DNA of 62,374 nucleotides from Candidatus Falkowella caecavicola (GTDB lineage: Bacteria; Bacillota; Clostridia; Oscillospirales; Ruminococcaceae): contig CAJFUK010000002.1 in assembly GCA_904420125.1 (NCBI GenBank), positions 1-62,374 on the forward strand. Reading direction: 5' to 3'. The notes below the pieces were generated by a model that was not told where the DNA came from, did not search any database, and saw only the letters and a list, made by a program, of their open reading frames with translations. The position numbers were made by a program, and so were the translations under genes. Shown here one piece after another: positions 1 through 8,733 of the stretch (position 1 is its first letter; each line of letters opens with the position of its first letter).

Positions 1-118
1 CTTGCGGTTGGCAGATTATTCGGTGGACTTTCAGTCCAGCCAGTAACAGCGGCTTACAGCCGCAGAGCAAACTACCGGCTTAGCCGATAGTCATGATTGC
101 TGATACTGTCTTTTTAGC
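1..118. other. hairpin-rich segment at window edge
   Basis: Three short inverted repeats follow one another: TGGACTTTCAGTCCA at 24-38, CGGCTTACAGCCG at 50-62 and a near-perfect stem at 71-91. No reading frame is evident. Successive small hairpins like these occur at the right ends of IS200/IS605-type elements, but no transposase lies inside the window, so that origin is only a guess. Confidence 0.3.
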
Positions 119-135
119 CAGACTGTTTTATCCAT

Positions 136-645
136 CTACAATGGGTACTTCATAATATAATCATCCATCACATAACCGCTACCAATATCTGAAACCACAG
201 CATCTGTAATTTTAAAACCCAAATGTTCGTATACAGAAATGGATCCGCTGTTTTGCTTATTAACGGTTAACCAAAGAAAGCTTCGGGATTGGGAGCGTGC
301 CAATTCCTGTGCTTTTTCAAAAAACATACGGGCAATTTTGTTTCCCCGACAGGCGCGGCGGATATAGATTTTGCTGATGAAAAGACTATTATCTTCTTCT
401 TTGGGGCAGACAGCACAATAGCCGCAGGGAACTCCATTGGCAAAGGCGATCCAATAGATATACCCGTTATGCAGTATATCCTGTTTGATCTTTTCCGCAG
501 ACTGAAATTTTTCCAGCATATAGTGAATCTGCTCCATGCCCAGCAATTCCTGATAATGCTCAGTCCAGATTTCCTGCGCGAGCTCTGCAAGCAGATGACA
601 GTCCCGCTCCGCCTGTGCTGTTTGAAAGGTGATTTCTACTTCCAT
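136..645 (-). CDS. GNAT family N-acetyltransferase
   Basis: Predicted 169-residue cytosolic acetyltransferase that moves an acetyl group from acetyl-CoA to an unidentified amine. The GNAT core is visible: the strand SLFISKIYIRR runs into the pyrophosphate loop RRACRGNKIA (about residues 96-105), and the C-terminal NSGSISVYEHLGF is the usual motif B. Length is normal for the family. The gene starts 23 nt after the stop of the flavin reductase-like gene on the same strand, so the two are probably co-transcribed. Fold assignment is secure; the substrate cannot be read from sequence. Confidence 0.85.
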   Translation of the reverse strand: MEVEITFQTAQAERDCHLLAELAQEIWTEHYQELLGMEQIHYMLEKFQSAEKIKQDILHNGYIYWIAFANGVPCGYCAVCPKEEDNSLFISKIYIRRACRGNKIARMFFEKAQELARSQSRSFLWLTVNKQNSGSISVYEHLGFKITDAVVSDIGSGYVMDDYIMKYPL

Positions 646-668
646 TTTATAGCCTTCTTTCCTTACTT

Positions 669-1166
669 TTAACGCAGAACACTGACGATTTCAGCGGTAA
701 ACACCCGATGATAATCTTTTTCAGGATAATATTTGCTGTCCAGAGAAGGATCCAGAAAATCTGTCGGCTGTATGGCTGCAACAGAAAGTTTTTTACAGAT
801 GAATACAAGATCTGCTTCCTCAAAATATGGAATGCCGTTGTAAAATGCGGGGGTCAGCCCGGATGCCGCTATTTTGTCCAGATCCCGTCCGGACTTGGAA
901 CCGCAAAGCGCCAAAGCGTCTTTATGCCCGTTAAAAGTGCAAACCGAGAAATATTCTTCGCGTTCTATAAATTCCAGTGTATAACGCTGTGGGCGCACAA
1001 AAACGGTGCAGATATTTTTATTCCAGAGCACTCCCATATTTCCCCAGCTAACGGTCATTGTATTGAATTGTTCCGGTGTTCCTGCAGTCAGAAGTTCCCA
1101 TTTGTTTCCAATAAGATCAAAAGGATTCAGCTGCAGAGAAAGAATATCTATTTCCTGTTTTGGCAT
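669..1166 (-). CDS. flavin reductase-like (FMN-binding) protein
   Basis: Protein of about 165 residues of the flavin reductase-like, FMN-binding split-barrel family. Visible features are the N-terminal NPFDLIGNKWELLTAG, the NTMTVSWGNMG strand and the RPQRYTLEFI segment that usually lines the flavin pocket. An in-frame ATG lies at 1184, but the Shine-Dalgarno GGAGGAGG falls after it and is well spaced from the ATG at 1164-1166, so I start there. Such proteins bind FMN and pass electrons from NAD(P)H or serve as redox partners; the partner is unknown. First gene of a two-gene operon with the GNAT gene. Confidence 0.8.
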   Translation of the reverse strand: MPKQEIDILSLQLNPFDLIGNKWELLTAGTPEQFNTMTVSWGNMGVLWNKNICTVFVRPQRYTLEFIEREEYFSVCTFNGHKDALALCGSKSGRDLDKIAASGLTPAFYNGIPYFEEADLVFICKKLSVAAIQPTDFLDPSLDSKYYPEKDYHRVFTAEIVSVLR

Positions 1167-1186
1167 ACATACATCCTCCTCCATAT

Positions 1187-1200
1187 CCTCTGCTCAGAGG
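1187..1200. promoter_or_regulatory. 14-bp palindrome upstream of the flavin reductase gene
   Basis: CCTCTGCTCAGAGG forms a 6-bp perfect dyad a few bases upstream of the ribosome binding site of the minus-strand gene. It could be an operator or a small mRNA hairpin near the Shine-Dalgarno. No binding protein can be named. Confidence 0.3.
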
Positions 1201-1586
1201 ATATAATTTTTATTGTTTTTTTATTATAGCATATTCAAAAAGAAATGTGAAAGATTTTCAAAAAAATCAAACTTTTTAGATTACAATTTCATGTATTAGG
1301 AAATTTTTTTGGCGGCCTATTGATTTTTTTAAAAGTTTTTTATATGATATAATAAAGAGAGTTTATAAAATGTATAAATATTTTAGAGAATTATCACAAT
1401 AAAGTGTAGGTTAGTATTGTTTTGATGCATGATGAAAAGGGTCAAGTTATTTTTGTATCCGGGAATGATCCCATATGCTGGGTGTTGTTCTTTTCTGTAC
1501 AATTTGCAGATGATTCTGCAAAAAATTTTGGATAGGTGCCTTTAGGCATTCGATAGATTAAATTTAAAAGAAAAGGAGAAAAAGAT
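1201..1586 (+). promoter_or_regulatory. AT-rich divergent promoter region and long leader of fucO-type gene
   Basis: 386 bases without a gene. A -10 like TATAAT at 1348-1353 reads toward the alcohol dehydrogenase and would leave an mRNA leader of about 230 bases. Short dyads lie in that leader, including TGCCTTTAGGCA near 1537-1548. The ribosome binding site AAAGGAG precedes the ATG at 1587. No known riboswitch consensus was recognised. Confidence 0.4.
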
Positions 1587-2735
1587 ATGGCAAACAGATT
1601 TATTTTGAACGAAACATCTTACCATGGCGCAGGGGCAATCCGCAGTTTGGCAGACGAAGTAAAAGCACGCGGCTTTCAAAAGGCGTTTGTATGTTCGGAT
1701 CCTGATCTGATCCGTTTTGGTGTTACCCAGAAAGTACTGGACGTTCTGGAAAACAGCGGCCTTTCTTATTCGGTCTATTCTCATATTAAACCCAATCCCA
1801 CCATTCAAAATGTACAGGAAGGGGTGACCGCATATCAGGAAAGCCAGGCGGATTATATTGTCGCGATTGGCGGTGGTTCTTCGATGGATACAGCCAAAGC
1901 GATTGGCATTATTATTGCCAATCCGGAATTTGCCGATGTGCGGAGCCTGGAGGGGGTAGCAGATACAAAAAATAAATCGGTTCCGATTATTGCGATTCCA
2001 ACTACTGCCGGTACGGCGGCTGAAGTAACCATTAACTATGTCATTACTGATGAAGAGAAAAACCGTAAAATGGTCTGCGTAGACCCGCATGACATTCCAA
2101 TTGTGGCGATTGTAGATCCGGAAATGATGGCCAGTATGCCCAAGGGGCTGACTGCTGCAACCGGCATGGATGCGCTGACACATGCTATTGAGGGTTATAT
2201 TACCGCGGGAGCCTGGGAACTTTCTGATATGTTCCATTTAAAAGCCATTGAGATTATAGCGCGTTCTCTTCGCGGTGCTGTGGAAAACACACCGGAAGGC
2301 CGTGAGGGAATGGCACTCGGCCAGTATATCGCGGGTATGGGATTTTCCAATGTTGGCCTGGGGATTGTACATTCAATGGCACACCCGCTCGGTGCGCTGT
2401 ACGATACACCTCATGGTATTGCCAACGCCATTATTTTGCCGACGGTGATGGCTTATAACGCGGAGGCAACCGGTGAGAAATATCGAGATATTGCCCGTGC
2501 GATGGGAGTATCAGGAACAGAAAATATGACACAGGCAGAGTACAGGGAAGCTGCGGTAAATGCTGTCAGAAAACTGGCGAAAGATGTTGGAATTCCTGAA
2601 AATCTGAAAGAAATTGTTAAAAAAGAAGATATCCCGTTTCTGGCACAATCCGCTTATGATGATGCCTGCCGTCCGGGGAATCCCAAAGAGACCAGCGTGG
2701 AAGATATTGCAGCATTGTATATGTCTCTCCTTTAA
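1587..2735 (+). CDS. fucO: iron-containing alcohol dehydrogenase, lactaldehyde reductase type
   Basis: 382 residues, the same length as Escherichia coli FucO and alike along its whole length (start MANRFILNET; GGGSSMDTAKAIG; IPTTAGTAAEVT; ATGMDALTHAIEGY). FucO interconverts lactaldehyde and 1,2-propanediol with NAD(H), ending anaerobic fucose or rhamnose catabolism. The NAD loop GGGS and the Fe ligands (Asp and His in GMDALTHAIE, His in HSMAHP, His in DTPHG) are all present. No fucose or rhamnose genes are adjacent, so a general aldehyde or diol reductase role is also possible. The gene stands alone between its own leader and a strong terminator. Confidence 0.88.
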   Translation: MANRFILNETSYHGAGAIRSLADEVKARGFQKAFVCSDPDLIRFGVTQKVLDVLENSGLSYSVYSHIKPNPTIQNVQEGVTAYQESQADYIVAIGGGSSMDTAKAIGIIIANPEFADVRSLEGVADTKNKSVPIIAIPTTAGTAAEVTINYVITDEEKNRKMVCVDPHDIPIVAIVDPEMMASMPKGLTAATGMDALTHAIEGYITAGAWELSDMFHLKAIEIIARSLRGAVENTPEGREGMALGQYIAGMGFSNVGLGIVHSMAHPLGALYDTPHGIANAIILPTVMAYNAEATGEKYRDIARAMGVSGTENMTQAEYREAAVNAVRKLAKDVGIPENLKEIVKKEDIPFLAQSAYDDACRPGNPKETSVEDIAALYMSLL

Positions 2736-2742
2736 TGTAAAT

Positions 2743-2787
2743 GACAAGAGTACAGGCGGTAGGAAGATCTACCGCCTGTATTTGTCT
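2743..2787 (+). terminator. terminator after fucO-type gene
   Basis: Perfect 12-bp stem TACAGGCGGTAG/CTACCGCCTGTA at 2751-2780 with a 6-base loop, followed by a T-rich tail, directly after the stop codon. Confidence 0.8.
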
Positions 2788-2918
2788 TCTTCGAGGCAGG
2801 TTCGGGTACAGCATAGGTCCAGCGTTGATACAAGATACAGATATCACATAATTTTTTCACATCCTCAACACATGAAAGCAGTATACTAAGTTTATAATAA
2901 AGTAAAGGGGGTTTTTGA

Positions 2919-3962
2919 ATGAATCGTCGGCTATATGTTGTAACGGGCGCAATGGGGCATTTGGGGAATACGATTGTCCACCAACTGCTGGAAAACGGAT
3001 GTCAGGTCCGGGGATTAGCTTTGCCAAGCGACCGGTCAGTACTTTATCAGCATCCGAACATGGAAGTGATCTATGGGGATGTCCGGGATAAAAAAAGTAT
3101 GCAGCCTTTATTTGCGCATGATGAAGGGCAGGAGCTGGTTGTAATCCATACGGCTGGTATCGTATCCATTACTTCAAAATATCGGCAGAATGTATATGAT
3201 GTCAATGTCACCGGCACACGGAATGTTGTCGAGCTATGTTGGAAATATGGAGTGAAAAAACTGGTATATGTCAGTTCGGTTCATGCCATCCCCGAACCGA
3301 AGAGCGGGATAATTACTGAAGTCACGCATTTTAATCCGGAGGATGTTGTCGGGCTTTATGCCAAAACAAAAGCGGAAGCCTCGCAGATTGTTTTAGACAG
3401 CGCGTCACATGGGCTGGATGCATCTATCGTTCATCCGTCTGGAATTATCGGGCCCGGAGACTACGGACATGCGCACCTGACACAGATGATTTTGGATTAT
3501 CTGGACGGACGTTTGATAGCCTGCGTACCTGGCGGATATGATTTTGTGGACGTACGCGATGTGGCAGATGGCACCATTTCCTGTGTTGATCACGGAAAAA
3601 AAGGGGAGTGCTATATTCTTTCCAATTGTTTCTTCAGCATCCCCGATCTGCTACGGCTGTTGCATAAGCTGACCGGCAGAAAGGAAATCCGTACGGTCTT
3701 GCCTATTTGGTTTGCCAAAGCAACTGCACCGTTATCAGAGATCTATTATAAAATACGGAAACAACCGCCCCTATATACATCGTATTCCTTATATACGTTG
3801 GAATCTAATGCAAACTTTTCTCACAGCAAGGCAGAACGTGAATTATCGTATCATCCGCGTCCTTTGGTAGAAACGCTGGCGGATACCGTGGCTTGGCTGA
3901 AAGAAAATCACAGACTGAAAACAATGCGGCCCAGTCACCGCATTCTGTCTGCGGAAAGTTAA
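2919..3962 (+). CDS. NAD-dependent epimerase/dehydratase family protein (extended SDR)
   Basis: 347-residue extended short-chain dehydrogenase of dihydroflavonol-reductase-like type. The N-terminal Rossmann loop TGAMGHLGN binds NAD(P). VYVSSVHAIP supplies the catalytic Ser, and YAKTKAEA (about residue 150) supplies the Tyr-x-x-x-Lys dyad. The ribosome binding site AAAGGGGG precedes the ATG. It probably reduces or epimerises a nucleotide-sugar or small carbonyl substrate; nothing nearby identifies which. Monocistronic, ending in a terminator shared with the convergent small gene. Confidence 0.8.
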   Translation: MNRRLYVVTGAMGHLGNTIVHQLLENGCQVRGLALPSDRSVLYQHPNMEVIYGDVRDKKSMQPLFAHDEGQELVVIHTAGIVSITSKYRQNVYDVNVTGTRNVVELCWKYGVKKLVYVSSVHAIPEPKSGIITEVTHFNPEDVVGLYAKTKAEASQIVLDSASHGLDASIVHPSGIIGPGDYGHAHLTQMILDYLDGRLIACVPGGYDFVDVRDVADGTISCVDHGKKGECYILSNCFFSIPDLLRLLHKLTGRKEIRTVLPIWFAKATAPLSEIYYKIRKQPPLYTSYSLYTLESNANFSHSKAERELSYHPRPLVETLADTVAWLKENHRLKTMRPSHRILSAES

Positions 3963-3995
3963 AAGAAGCATATGCCTGCTTGGATGCTCTATAAT

Positions 3996-4027
3996 TAAAA
4001 GCCACCCGTTGAACGGGTGGCTTTTAA
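3996..4027. terminator. bidirectional terminator
   Basis: AAAAGCCACCCGTT pairs with AACGGGTGGCTTTT, giving a GC stem flanked by A and T runs on both sides. It serves the convergent genes ending at 3962 (plus) and 4033 (minus). Confidence 0.85.
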
Positions 4028-4032
4028 CCTTG

Positions 4033-4194
4033 TCACGATTGTTGCCGGGATTCTGCAAAGGCCTGCATTTCCTGGAAAGACCGGAGATCCTGTCTGCGGA
4101 TTTCCTCCTGGAGTTCTTCTGTCAGAGCATAAAAATATTCATAACTGGTCAGATCATTATCTAAAAGATCGGTTAAACAAAGATATTCTTCCAT
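4033..4194 (-). CDS. small conserved acidic protein, 53 residues
   Basis: Short ORF beginning MEEYLCLTDLL with a GGGAGG ribosome binding site 7 bases before the ATG at 4192-4194. The protein is acidic and Gln/Glu-rich, predicted helical, with no Cys pair, signal or membrane segment. The DLLDNDLTSYEYFYAL segment looks like a small family of clostridial hypothetical proteins I have the impression of having seen, but I cannot name a function. It lies between the bidirectional terminator and the tRNA-Leu promoter. Coding support is the ribosome binding site, the clean start and the shared terminator. Confidence 0.6.
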   Translation of the reverse strand: MEEYLCLTDLLDNDLTSYEYFYALTEELQEEIRRQDLRSFQEMQAFAESRQQS

Positions 4195-4279
4195 GGTAAA
4201 CCTCCCGTCTTATTCTATGTTAGCGGACGATGAAATATCGGAGGTAAAATCTGTGGACGCAAAAAATTTTTTAATTTTC

Positions 4280-4308
4280 TTGACAAGCTGCGAAAGATAC
4301 TGTATAAT
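4280..4308 (+). promoter_or_regulatory. sigma-A promoter of tRNA-Leu
   Basis: TTGACA (4280-4285), 17-base spacer, TATAAT (4303-4308). The match is perfect and lies 20 bases upstream of the tRNA. Confidence 0.85.
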
Positions 4309-4328
4309 AATATCCTGTAAATCATAAT

Positions 4329-4412
4329 GCCGGTGTGATGGAATTGGCAGACGTAGTGGACTCAAAATCCACCGCTGGCGACAGCGTGCCGGTTCGAGTC
4401 CGGCCACCGGCA
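4329..4412 (+). tRNA. tRNA-Leu, anticodon CAA
   Basis: 84-nt class II tRNA. The acceptor stem GCCGGTG/CACCGGC closes perfectly, the anticodon loop is CTCAAAA in the stem GTGGA/TCCAC, a long variable arm follows, and the T arm holds GGTTCGAGTCC. The 3' CCA is not encoded. It reads UUG codons, which fits the frequent TTG use nearby only loosely. It has its own promoter and terminator. Confidence 0.95.
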
Positions 4413-4415
4413 CTA

Positions 4416-4457
4416 AAAACCGACAAGCTTCGTCAGAGGCTTGTCGGTTTGATTTTT
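4416..4457 (+). terminator. terminator after tRNA-Leu
   Basis: AAACCGACAAGC pairs with GCTTGTCGGTTT across a 10-base loop, followed by GATTTTTA. Confidence 0.8.
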
Positions 4458-4459
4458 AT

Positions 4460-5196
4460 GTTGACATTTTATAAATGAACAGAGATAGAACTTTGGAATT
4501 CAAAAATGAGACACTTCAAATTCCAGCTTTATTTTCTATAATTTAAGCCTTGTATCTCAGCGGTTTTGAACTCCTGTTTTTTTATAAAATTCGATATCTC
4601 CTAAACAATGGCTCTAAAATCTGATAGTTAAATAAAAGCGAAACGATCGAAAGATTTTCTGTTTGTTTACGCTTTTTTAGCGCATATGAAAAATTTTTCA
4701 TGTTATTTTGATATAGTTTATCTTGTAAAAATTTCAATTTAATTATGATCCTGCTGGAAAGAATATTTACTTGCAAGAAGTTGGGGTGCAAAATGATCTT
4801 TGGCACAATGTGAACGTATATTACAACCAATAATAAAGAACCGTTGAACAGGCCACTCCCCAATTTTTTATTATAGCTTAGGGTTGAATGGCGTCAAGGA
4901 TCATATTTACACTTGTTTATGTACCTTGGAAGGAGATTAGCCGGTAAAAGGAAACTTCTACACCGGCCCACGTCAAAGCGCAGACAAGAACCAGTATAAA
5001 ATACCGGGATGAACGTATCTGACATCAATCCTGAAGAGCGGAGTCCGGTATCCATTTGCTCAGAGAGAATCCTTAGTTGTATACACTTATACACTTATAC
5101 ATTTATACACTGTACACACTCAGTTCTGCGATCAGCCCCACCTAACCGACGACAGCTAATAGGATCGCCTTTTTATATGAAAAAGGGGACGCTTGC
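4460..5196. other. gene-poor interval
   Basis: About 740 AT-rich bases in which I find no convincing gene. The longest frames lack ribosome binding sites and have unusual composition. The only structured item is the short tandem array near 5079-5116. Confidence 0.4.
5079..5116. repeat. short tandem octamer array
   Basis: About four imperfect copies of TACACTTA (tatacacttatacacttata...) in the gene-poor stretch upstream of the DUF2871 gene's 3' end. Too short and simple to assign a role. Confidence 0.5.
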
Positions 5197-5625
5197 TCAA
5201 TAGGCTGACTCTCCGTTCTTTGCCGCCTTTTTCAAAGTCACCAGCAACAGGATGATTCCTGTACCCACCAGAATATGTCCTATGCCTGCAATGCCGGAGA
5301 TGGCAGCGGAAACTCCGGGAGATAAGGACAATCCTGCCACCTGGACTACACCGCGCACCAACAGCATAATGGCGGTCACCGGAACACCGATGTTATACGT
5401 CCAGAGGAATGCGCGGAAGGTTTTAAATTTTGTCAGATGATTATGGGCAGCAAACAGTGCTACGATTAGGAACATCAGCATGCCCAGAAGGAACAGATGA
5501 GCGTGAACCTTGCCCAGGGCTGTCACACCGGTAAAGTCGTTATATTTTGTAAATTCCCGGTAAAACACTCCACCCACCATGGCAGCAATGGCATAGATGA
5601 GAGAAATATTTAGATACTTTTTCAT
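5197..5625 (-). CDS. DUF2871 family membrane protein
   Basis: 142-residue integral membrane protein with four predicted hydrophobic segments, starting MKKYLNISLIYAIAAM. GKVHAHLFLLGML carries conserved His residues in the second segment, and VRGVVQVAGLSLSPGV precedes the last. This matches DUF2871, an uncharacterised family in Firmicutes. The frame extends upstream to 5706, but AAGGAG lies 12 bases before the ATG at 5623-5625 and the added residues look unlike the family, so I use the shorter start. Function unknown; the conserved His residues could hold a cofactor. Confidence 0.8.
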   Translation of the reverse strand: MKKYLNISLIYAIAAMVGGVFYREFTKYNDFTGVTALGKVHAHLFLLGMLMFLIVALFAAHNHLTKFKTFRAFLWTYNIGVPVTAIMLLVRGVVQVAGLSLSPGVSAAISGIAGIGHILVGTGIILLLVTLKKAAKNGESAY

Positions 5626-6970
5626 ATTCAATGACTCCTTTTTCATGGCATAGAATTTGAGCGGAACCGTACAGACATTGGTACAAATTTTCGGGATCAT
5701 CAGCACGCCGTCGGGACAAGGATTTTGGTTTCCTCTCTTCTGGACTTGACGGCAATGGCGTGGCGTCAGAAAATTCGGGTATGCCGCACGCCTTTCTGAG
5801 AGCAGTCAAGTATATATGCAGCATAGTCAGAACAAGAAAATTTCTTTTTGCCAGTTCATCCATCTGGAAAATATTTTTTCAGACGATCCCCATTGTGGCG
5901 ATCAGTCATTCGCTCTTATCGAAACAGTAATTATCAGCATTCCCAGGACGATGCCGCATCCCTTGGACACGGTTGCGGATATTCAGCGCCCAAAGACCTT
6001 TTTGGCTGTGATCTTTCTGTATACTTGGGAGGTAATCTTTTGTGATGTGGCTCTGGGATTCATACTGTATCCCTTCTACTATGAACAATGTTCATTATAG
6101 CGTGGTTTCATATTTTTTTCAATAGCCAAACGATGGTTAGAAGCGTTTGCAATATTTTTGGAAATGCCCAGACTCTCCTAAAACCCTATCTCAGCTGTGA
6201 AACTTTGTCCGGGCCCTTTTTATATGACAGGGAACCGCTGCTAAAATAGATCAATAAAACAAAAAGACATCTGCCTAATACCATATTTGATATTATTTTT
6301 ACATCAGGCGATTATCTGTTACTGGTAAACAAAATGAATGGTATTTCCAGAAATATGTTGGGACTGGGAGGCACATTGACAATTGCAATTTTATTGTATA
6401 TAATGAATATTATTCACAAACTGGAACCTAAATGCGAGTCTTTCGAGAACGGGACTCGTATGACCGGACTGCTTCTTTATGATGAATCCGGGAGACAATC
6501 GATCCTTTCAATAAAAATATTACGAAACCAAACCGCACGGATCCTGTACAATTTTACGGTTATAATTTTTTTAATGATTTATGCCTATCTTCGTCAATTA
6601 TGAATGAGCCGCTCAGAGTTACAGGTTCATTCTATTTTAGAAAATTTGTAGAAATTGATGACAGCAAAGGAACTTTTTATTATCTTTGCAAATATCAAGT
6701 GAGCATATTATGTATCCAGAGTTTTTATTTTTATCTACTATGTTTTGCTGTGTGGCGTTTTGCTTTCGTGTGCCCGTCCGTTGATCATTCTAATGATAAA
6801 ACATCATTTTTTGCAGGAAAGAGCGGAAAATAGTGATCCAGTAGGGCTATACAAATTCTTTCATACGGGAAGTTGGCTGGTTTGTTTTTGAACCGATATT
6901 ATTTGTTGATAAATATGATCGCTGTTTGCGGCATTCGTTCTTTATATTCTTTTGTCTTGAGGTGAGTCTA
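5626..6970. other. eroded, gene-poor region
   Basis: About 1.3 kb without a supported gene. Minus-strand frames at 5700-6090 are protein-like in patches (for example a start reading MDELAKRNFLVLTML) but are broken by stops and frame changes, as in a decayed gene. Plus-strand frames at 6334-6833 lack ribosome binding sites. I read the stretch as remnants of deleted genes; identity is not recoverable by eye. Confidence 0.4.
6081..6095. promoter_or_regulatory. 15-bp palindrome, TetR-type operator candidate
   Basis: ATGAACAATGTTCAT is perfectly palindromic about its central base. The TGAAC-n-GTTCA pattern is common for TetR-family repressors. It lies at the edge of the eroded region, so it may be the orphaned operator of a lost regulator. 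Confidence 0.4.
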
Positions 6971-8224
6971 TTGAAAAAAGACGATATGTCCAGATCTGCT
7001 ATATTGCGGGCTTTCTTGGGCCTGCCAGGGTCCCTGCCAGATCAGGATGCTATTTTTTATCGAGTTTATAGTCAGTTTCATCGTTTCTACAACATTCTTT
7101 TAGTATTAATTATCTTGTATGAATGTCTGATGCTGGTAATGCTCTCTTTTCGACCTGGCGGACCGTTTCTTCATGCCCGACGGACGGCTTATTGTACTCT
7201 CTATCTGATTCTGATTGCAGTTACGCTATTTTTTCTTTTATATTCCCGGCACCTGACTGGCAAAATGCCTCAAATGGTAGGGAGTTATTTTCGCTGGACT
7301 CATTTCTATGTCATCTTTATCAATATCTGGGCTGTAGCCCTCACCTTTAATGATCATCTTGGCGGAAATGGACTAAGTGTCTATACCTGTATACTGTTAA
7401 GTACTGCCTTTTTCTCCTTGATGCAGCCCTGGAAAAGCATCCTGCTCTATTTCGGGGATTTTCTGTTGCTCAATTTGTTGCTTCCCTTTTTTCCATCGCC
7501 CGGCGATTTAGATCAGTCTTTCAATATTGGTATGAACAGTTTGTTTATCACCCTGCTGGCCTTGGCTTTGTCGATTTATACATACCACAATCAAATTAAA
7601 CACAAGGCCGACGAGCTTCTGATCGAGCGGCAATATAAAGAAATCCAGCACGCCAATCAACTGCTTAGCCGTGAAAATATCACTGATACGCTGACAGAAC
7701 TTTACAATCGGCGTTATCTGTACCAGACTGTGGTAGAACGGTTTCAGCACAGCCAAGAGACAGGTGACAGTATTGCCTGCCTGATGATTGACCTTGATCA
7801 TTTCAAAAGCTATAACGACCGCTATGGACATCCCAAAGGGGATCGGCTTCTCCGCAGAATCGCGCAGTTTTTCTGTCAGCATGAAGCATTGCAAGGAGCG
7901 GATATCATTCGTTACGGAGGGGAAGAGTTCGCAATCTTCCTCTATGGTTCCAACGCTACGCTGGCTACAGAAAAAGCGCAGAGAATCGTCTCATCCCTCC
8001 AAGAACAACAACTGCCGCATTGGGATAATCAGGGTCATTATGTCACCATTAGCATTGGTGTCTGCAAAGAAAGTCCAATTTCCGCCGATAGCACACTGGA
8101 ACGTCTGATTTTCCGGGCGGACAGCGCACTTTATGAGGCTAAGCACATCGGGCGTAATTGCGTTGTAACTTACCAGCCGCCTGTTGATGAGAAAGTCGGT
8201 CACCAGGCTGCCGTCAAATCATAA
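6971..8224 (+). CDS. membrane-bound diguanylate cyclase (GGDEF)
   Basis: Makes cyclic di-GMP from two GTP. Six predicted membrane segments lie within about residues 40-220, followed by a short helical linker and a GGDEF domain (about 240-405). The active loop is RYGGEEF, and the metal and substrate residues DLDHFKSYND are intact. The RxxD inhibitory site that normally precedes GGEEF reads QGAD and is one residue displaced, so product inhibition is probably absent. I choose the TTG at 6971 because GAGGTGAG lies just upstream; an ATG follows at 6989. No PilZ or EAL gene is in the window. Confidence 0.87.
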   Translation: MKKDDMSRSAILRAFLGLPGSLPDQDAIFYRVYSQFHRFYNILLVLIILYECLMLVMLSFRPGGPFLHARRTAYCTLYLILIAVTLFFLLYSRHLTGKMPQMVGSYFRWTHFYVIFINIWAVALTFNDHLGGNGLSVYTCILLSTAFFSLMQPWKSILLYFGDFLLLNLLLPFFPSPGDLDQSFNIGMNSLFITLLALALSIYTYHNQIKHKADELLIERQYKEIQHANQLLSRENITDTLTELYNRRYLYQTVVERFQHSQETGDSIACLMIDLDHFKSYNDRYGHPKGDRLLRRIAQFFCQHEALQGADIIRYGGEEFAIFLYGSNATLATEKAQRIVSSLQEQQLPHWDNQGHYVTISIGVCKESPISADSTLERLIFRADSALYEAKHIGRNCVVTYQPPVDEKVGHQAAVKS

Positions 8225-8357
8225 AACGGTCGTATAAAATCTGATTGACTGTTGTCAAATGACTCGGTTTTTGGGGGTCTTTTTGGATGATTCGCCGGAC
8301 TCAAGCACGATCCTGTTCCTACTGAAACAAGGTCGAGCGGGACGCGCACAACGACAA

Positions 8358-8733
8358 TCATAAAATTTTTTGCACCCGGTAATGATAGGCTGTATAAACA
8401 GTGATGATGTTTGTAGAAAAAGGCTTCGGCAAGCAGAACATGGGATGGCTGAGTTCAGCCATCCCATGTTCATGCTGTTTGGATTCGGATTATCCGCCTG
8501 CCTCCAGCATACGGATTTTGTGGTCTTTGATTTCTATTCTATTGCTCCTGCTTTCATATTCCACTTCGATGATTTGGTTTTCTGCTTGTACCAGATGAAA
8601 CTGAAACAGTGCTTGACTATCCTGAACGACTGGTACCGGATCCGTGTCCGGACGTGGAAATACCAGAAAACTGCCCACGATTTCAAGTGCCAGAGTCACT
8701 TCAATTAGAAAAAAGGCCATTTTTATGCTTCAT
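8358..8733 (-). pseudogene. NusG domain II protein, broken in at least two places
   Basis: The ATG at 8731-8733 overlaps the apbE stop (ATGA), the usual coupling for these partners, and reads MKHKNGLF before stopping. Removing one base from the T6 run (8709-8714, minus sense) restores a frame into the hydrophobic LIEVTLALEIVGSFLVF and a NusG-II-like beta region. That frame then meets TAA at 8490-8492 where the family has its EA-CP motif; beyond it the same frame continues to HPMFCLP at the place of the usual C-terminal ICLP. The family is commonly found beside apbE. Either a decayed gene, or less likely a slippage-switched one. Confidence 0.6.
8437..8470. repeat. 16-bp perfect inverted repeat inside the NusG-II remnant
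   Basis: AACATGGGATGGCTGA, a 2-base spacer, then TCAGCCATCCCATGTT. No T run follows on either strand, so it is a weak terminator at best. It falls after the premature stop of the remnant. Confidence 0.6.

Noticed and set aside
1536-1549. GTGCCTTTAGGCAT upstream of the fucO-type gene as a third LysR operator
   Set aside because: Spacing is T-N10-A, there is no ATAAGTATTAGACAT box, and it lies within the leader rather than upstream of a promoter.
4582-4863. 93-codon minus-strand frame in the gene-poor interval
   Set aside because: AT-driven, no ribosome binding site, no recognisable domain.
6334-6833. Two plus-strand frames of 89 and 77 codons before the GGDEF gene
   Set aside because: No ribosome binding sites and no family pattern; treated as part of the eroded region.
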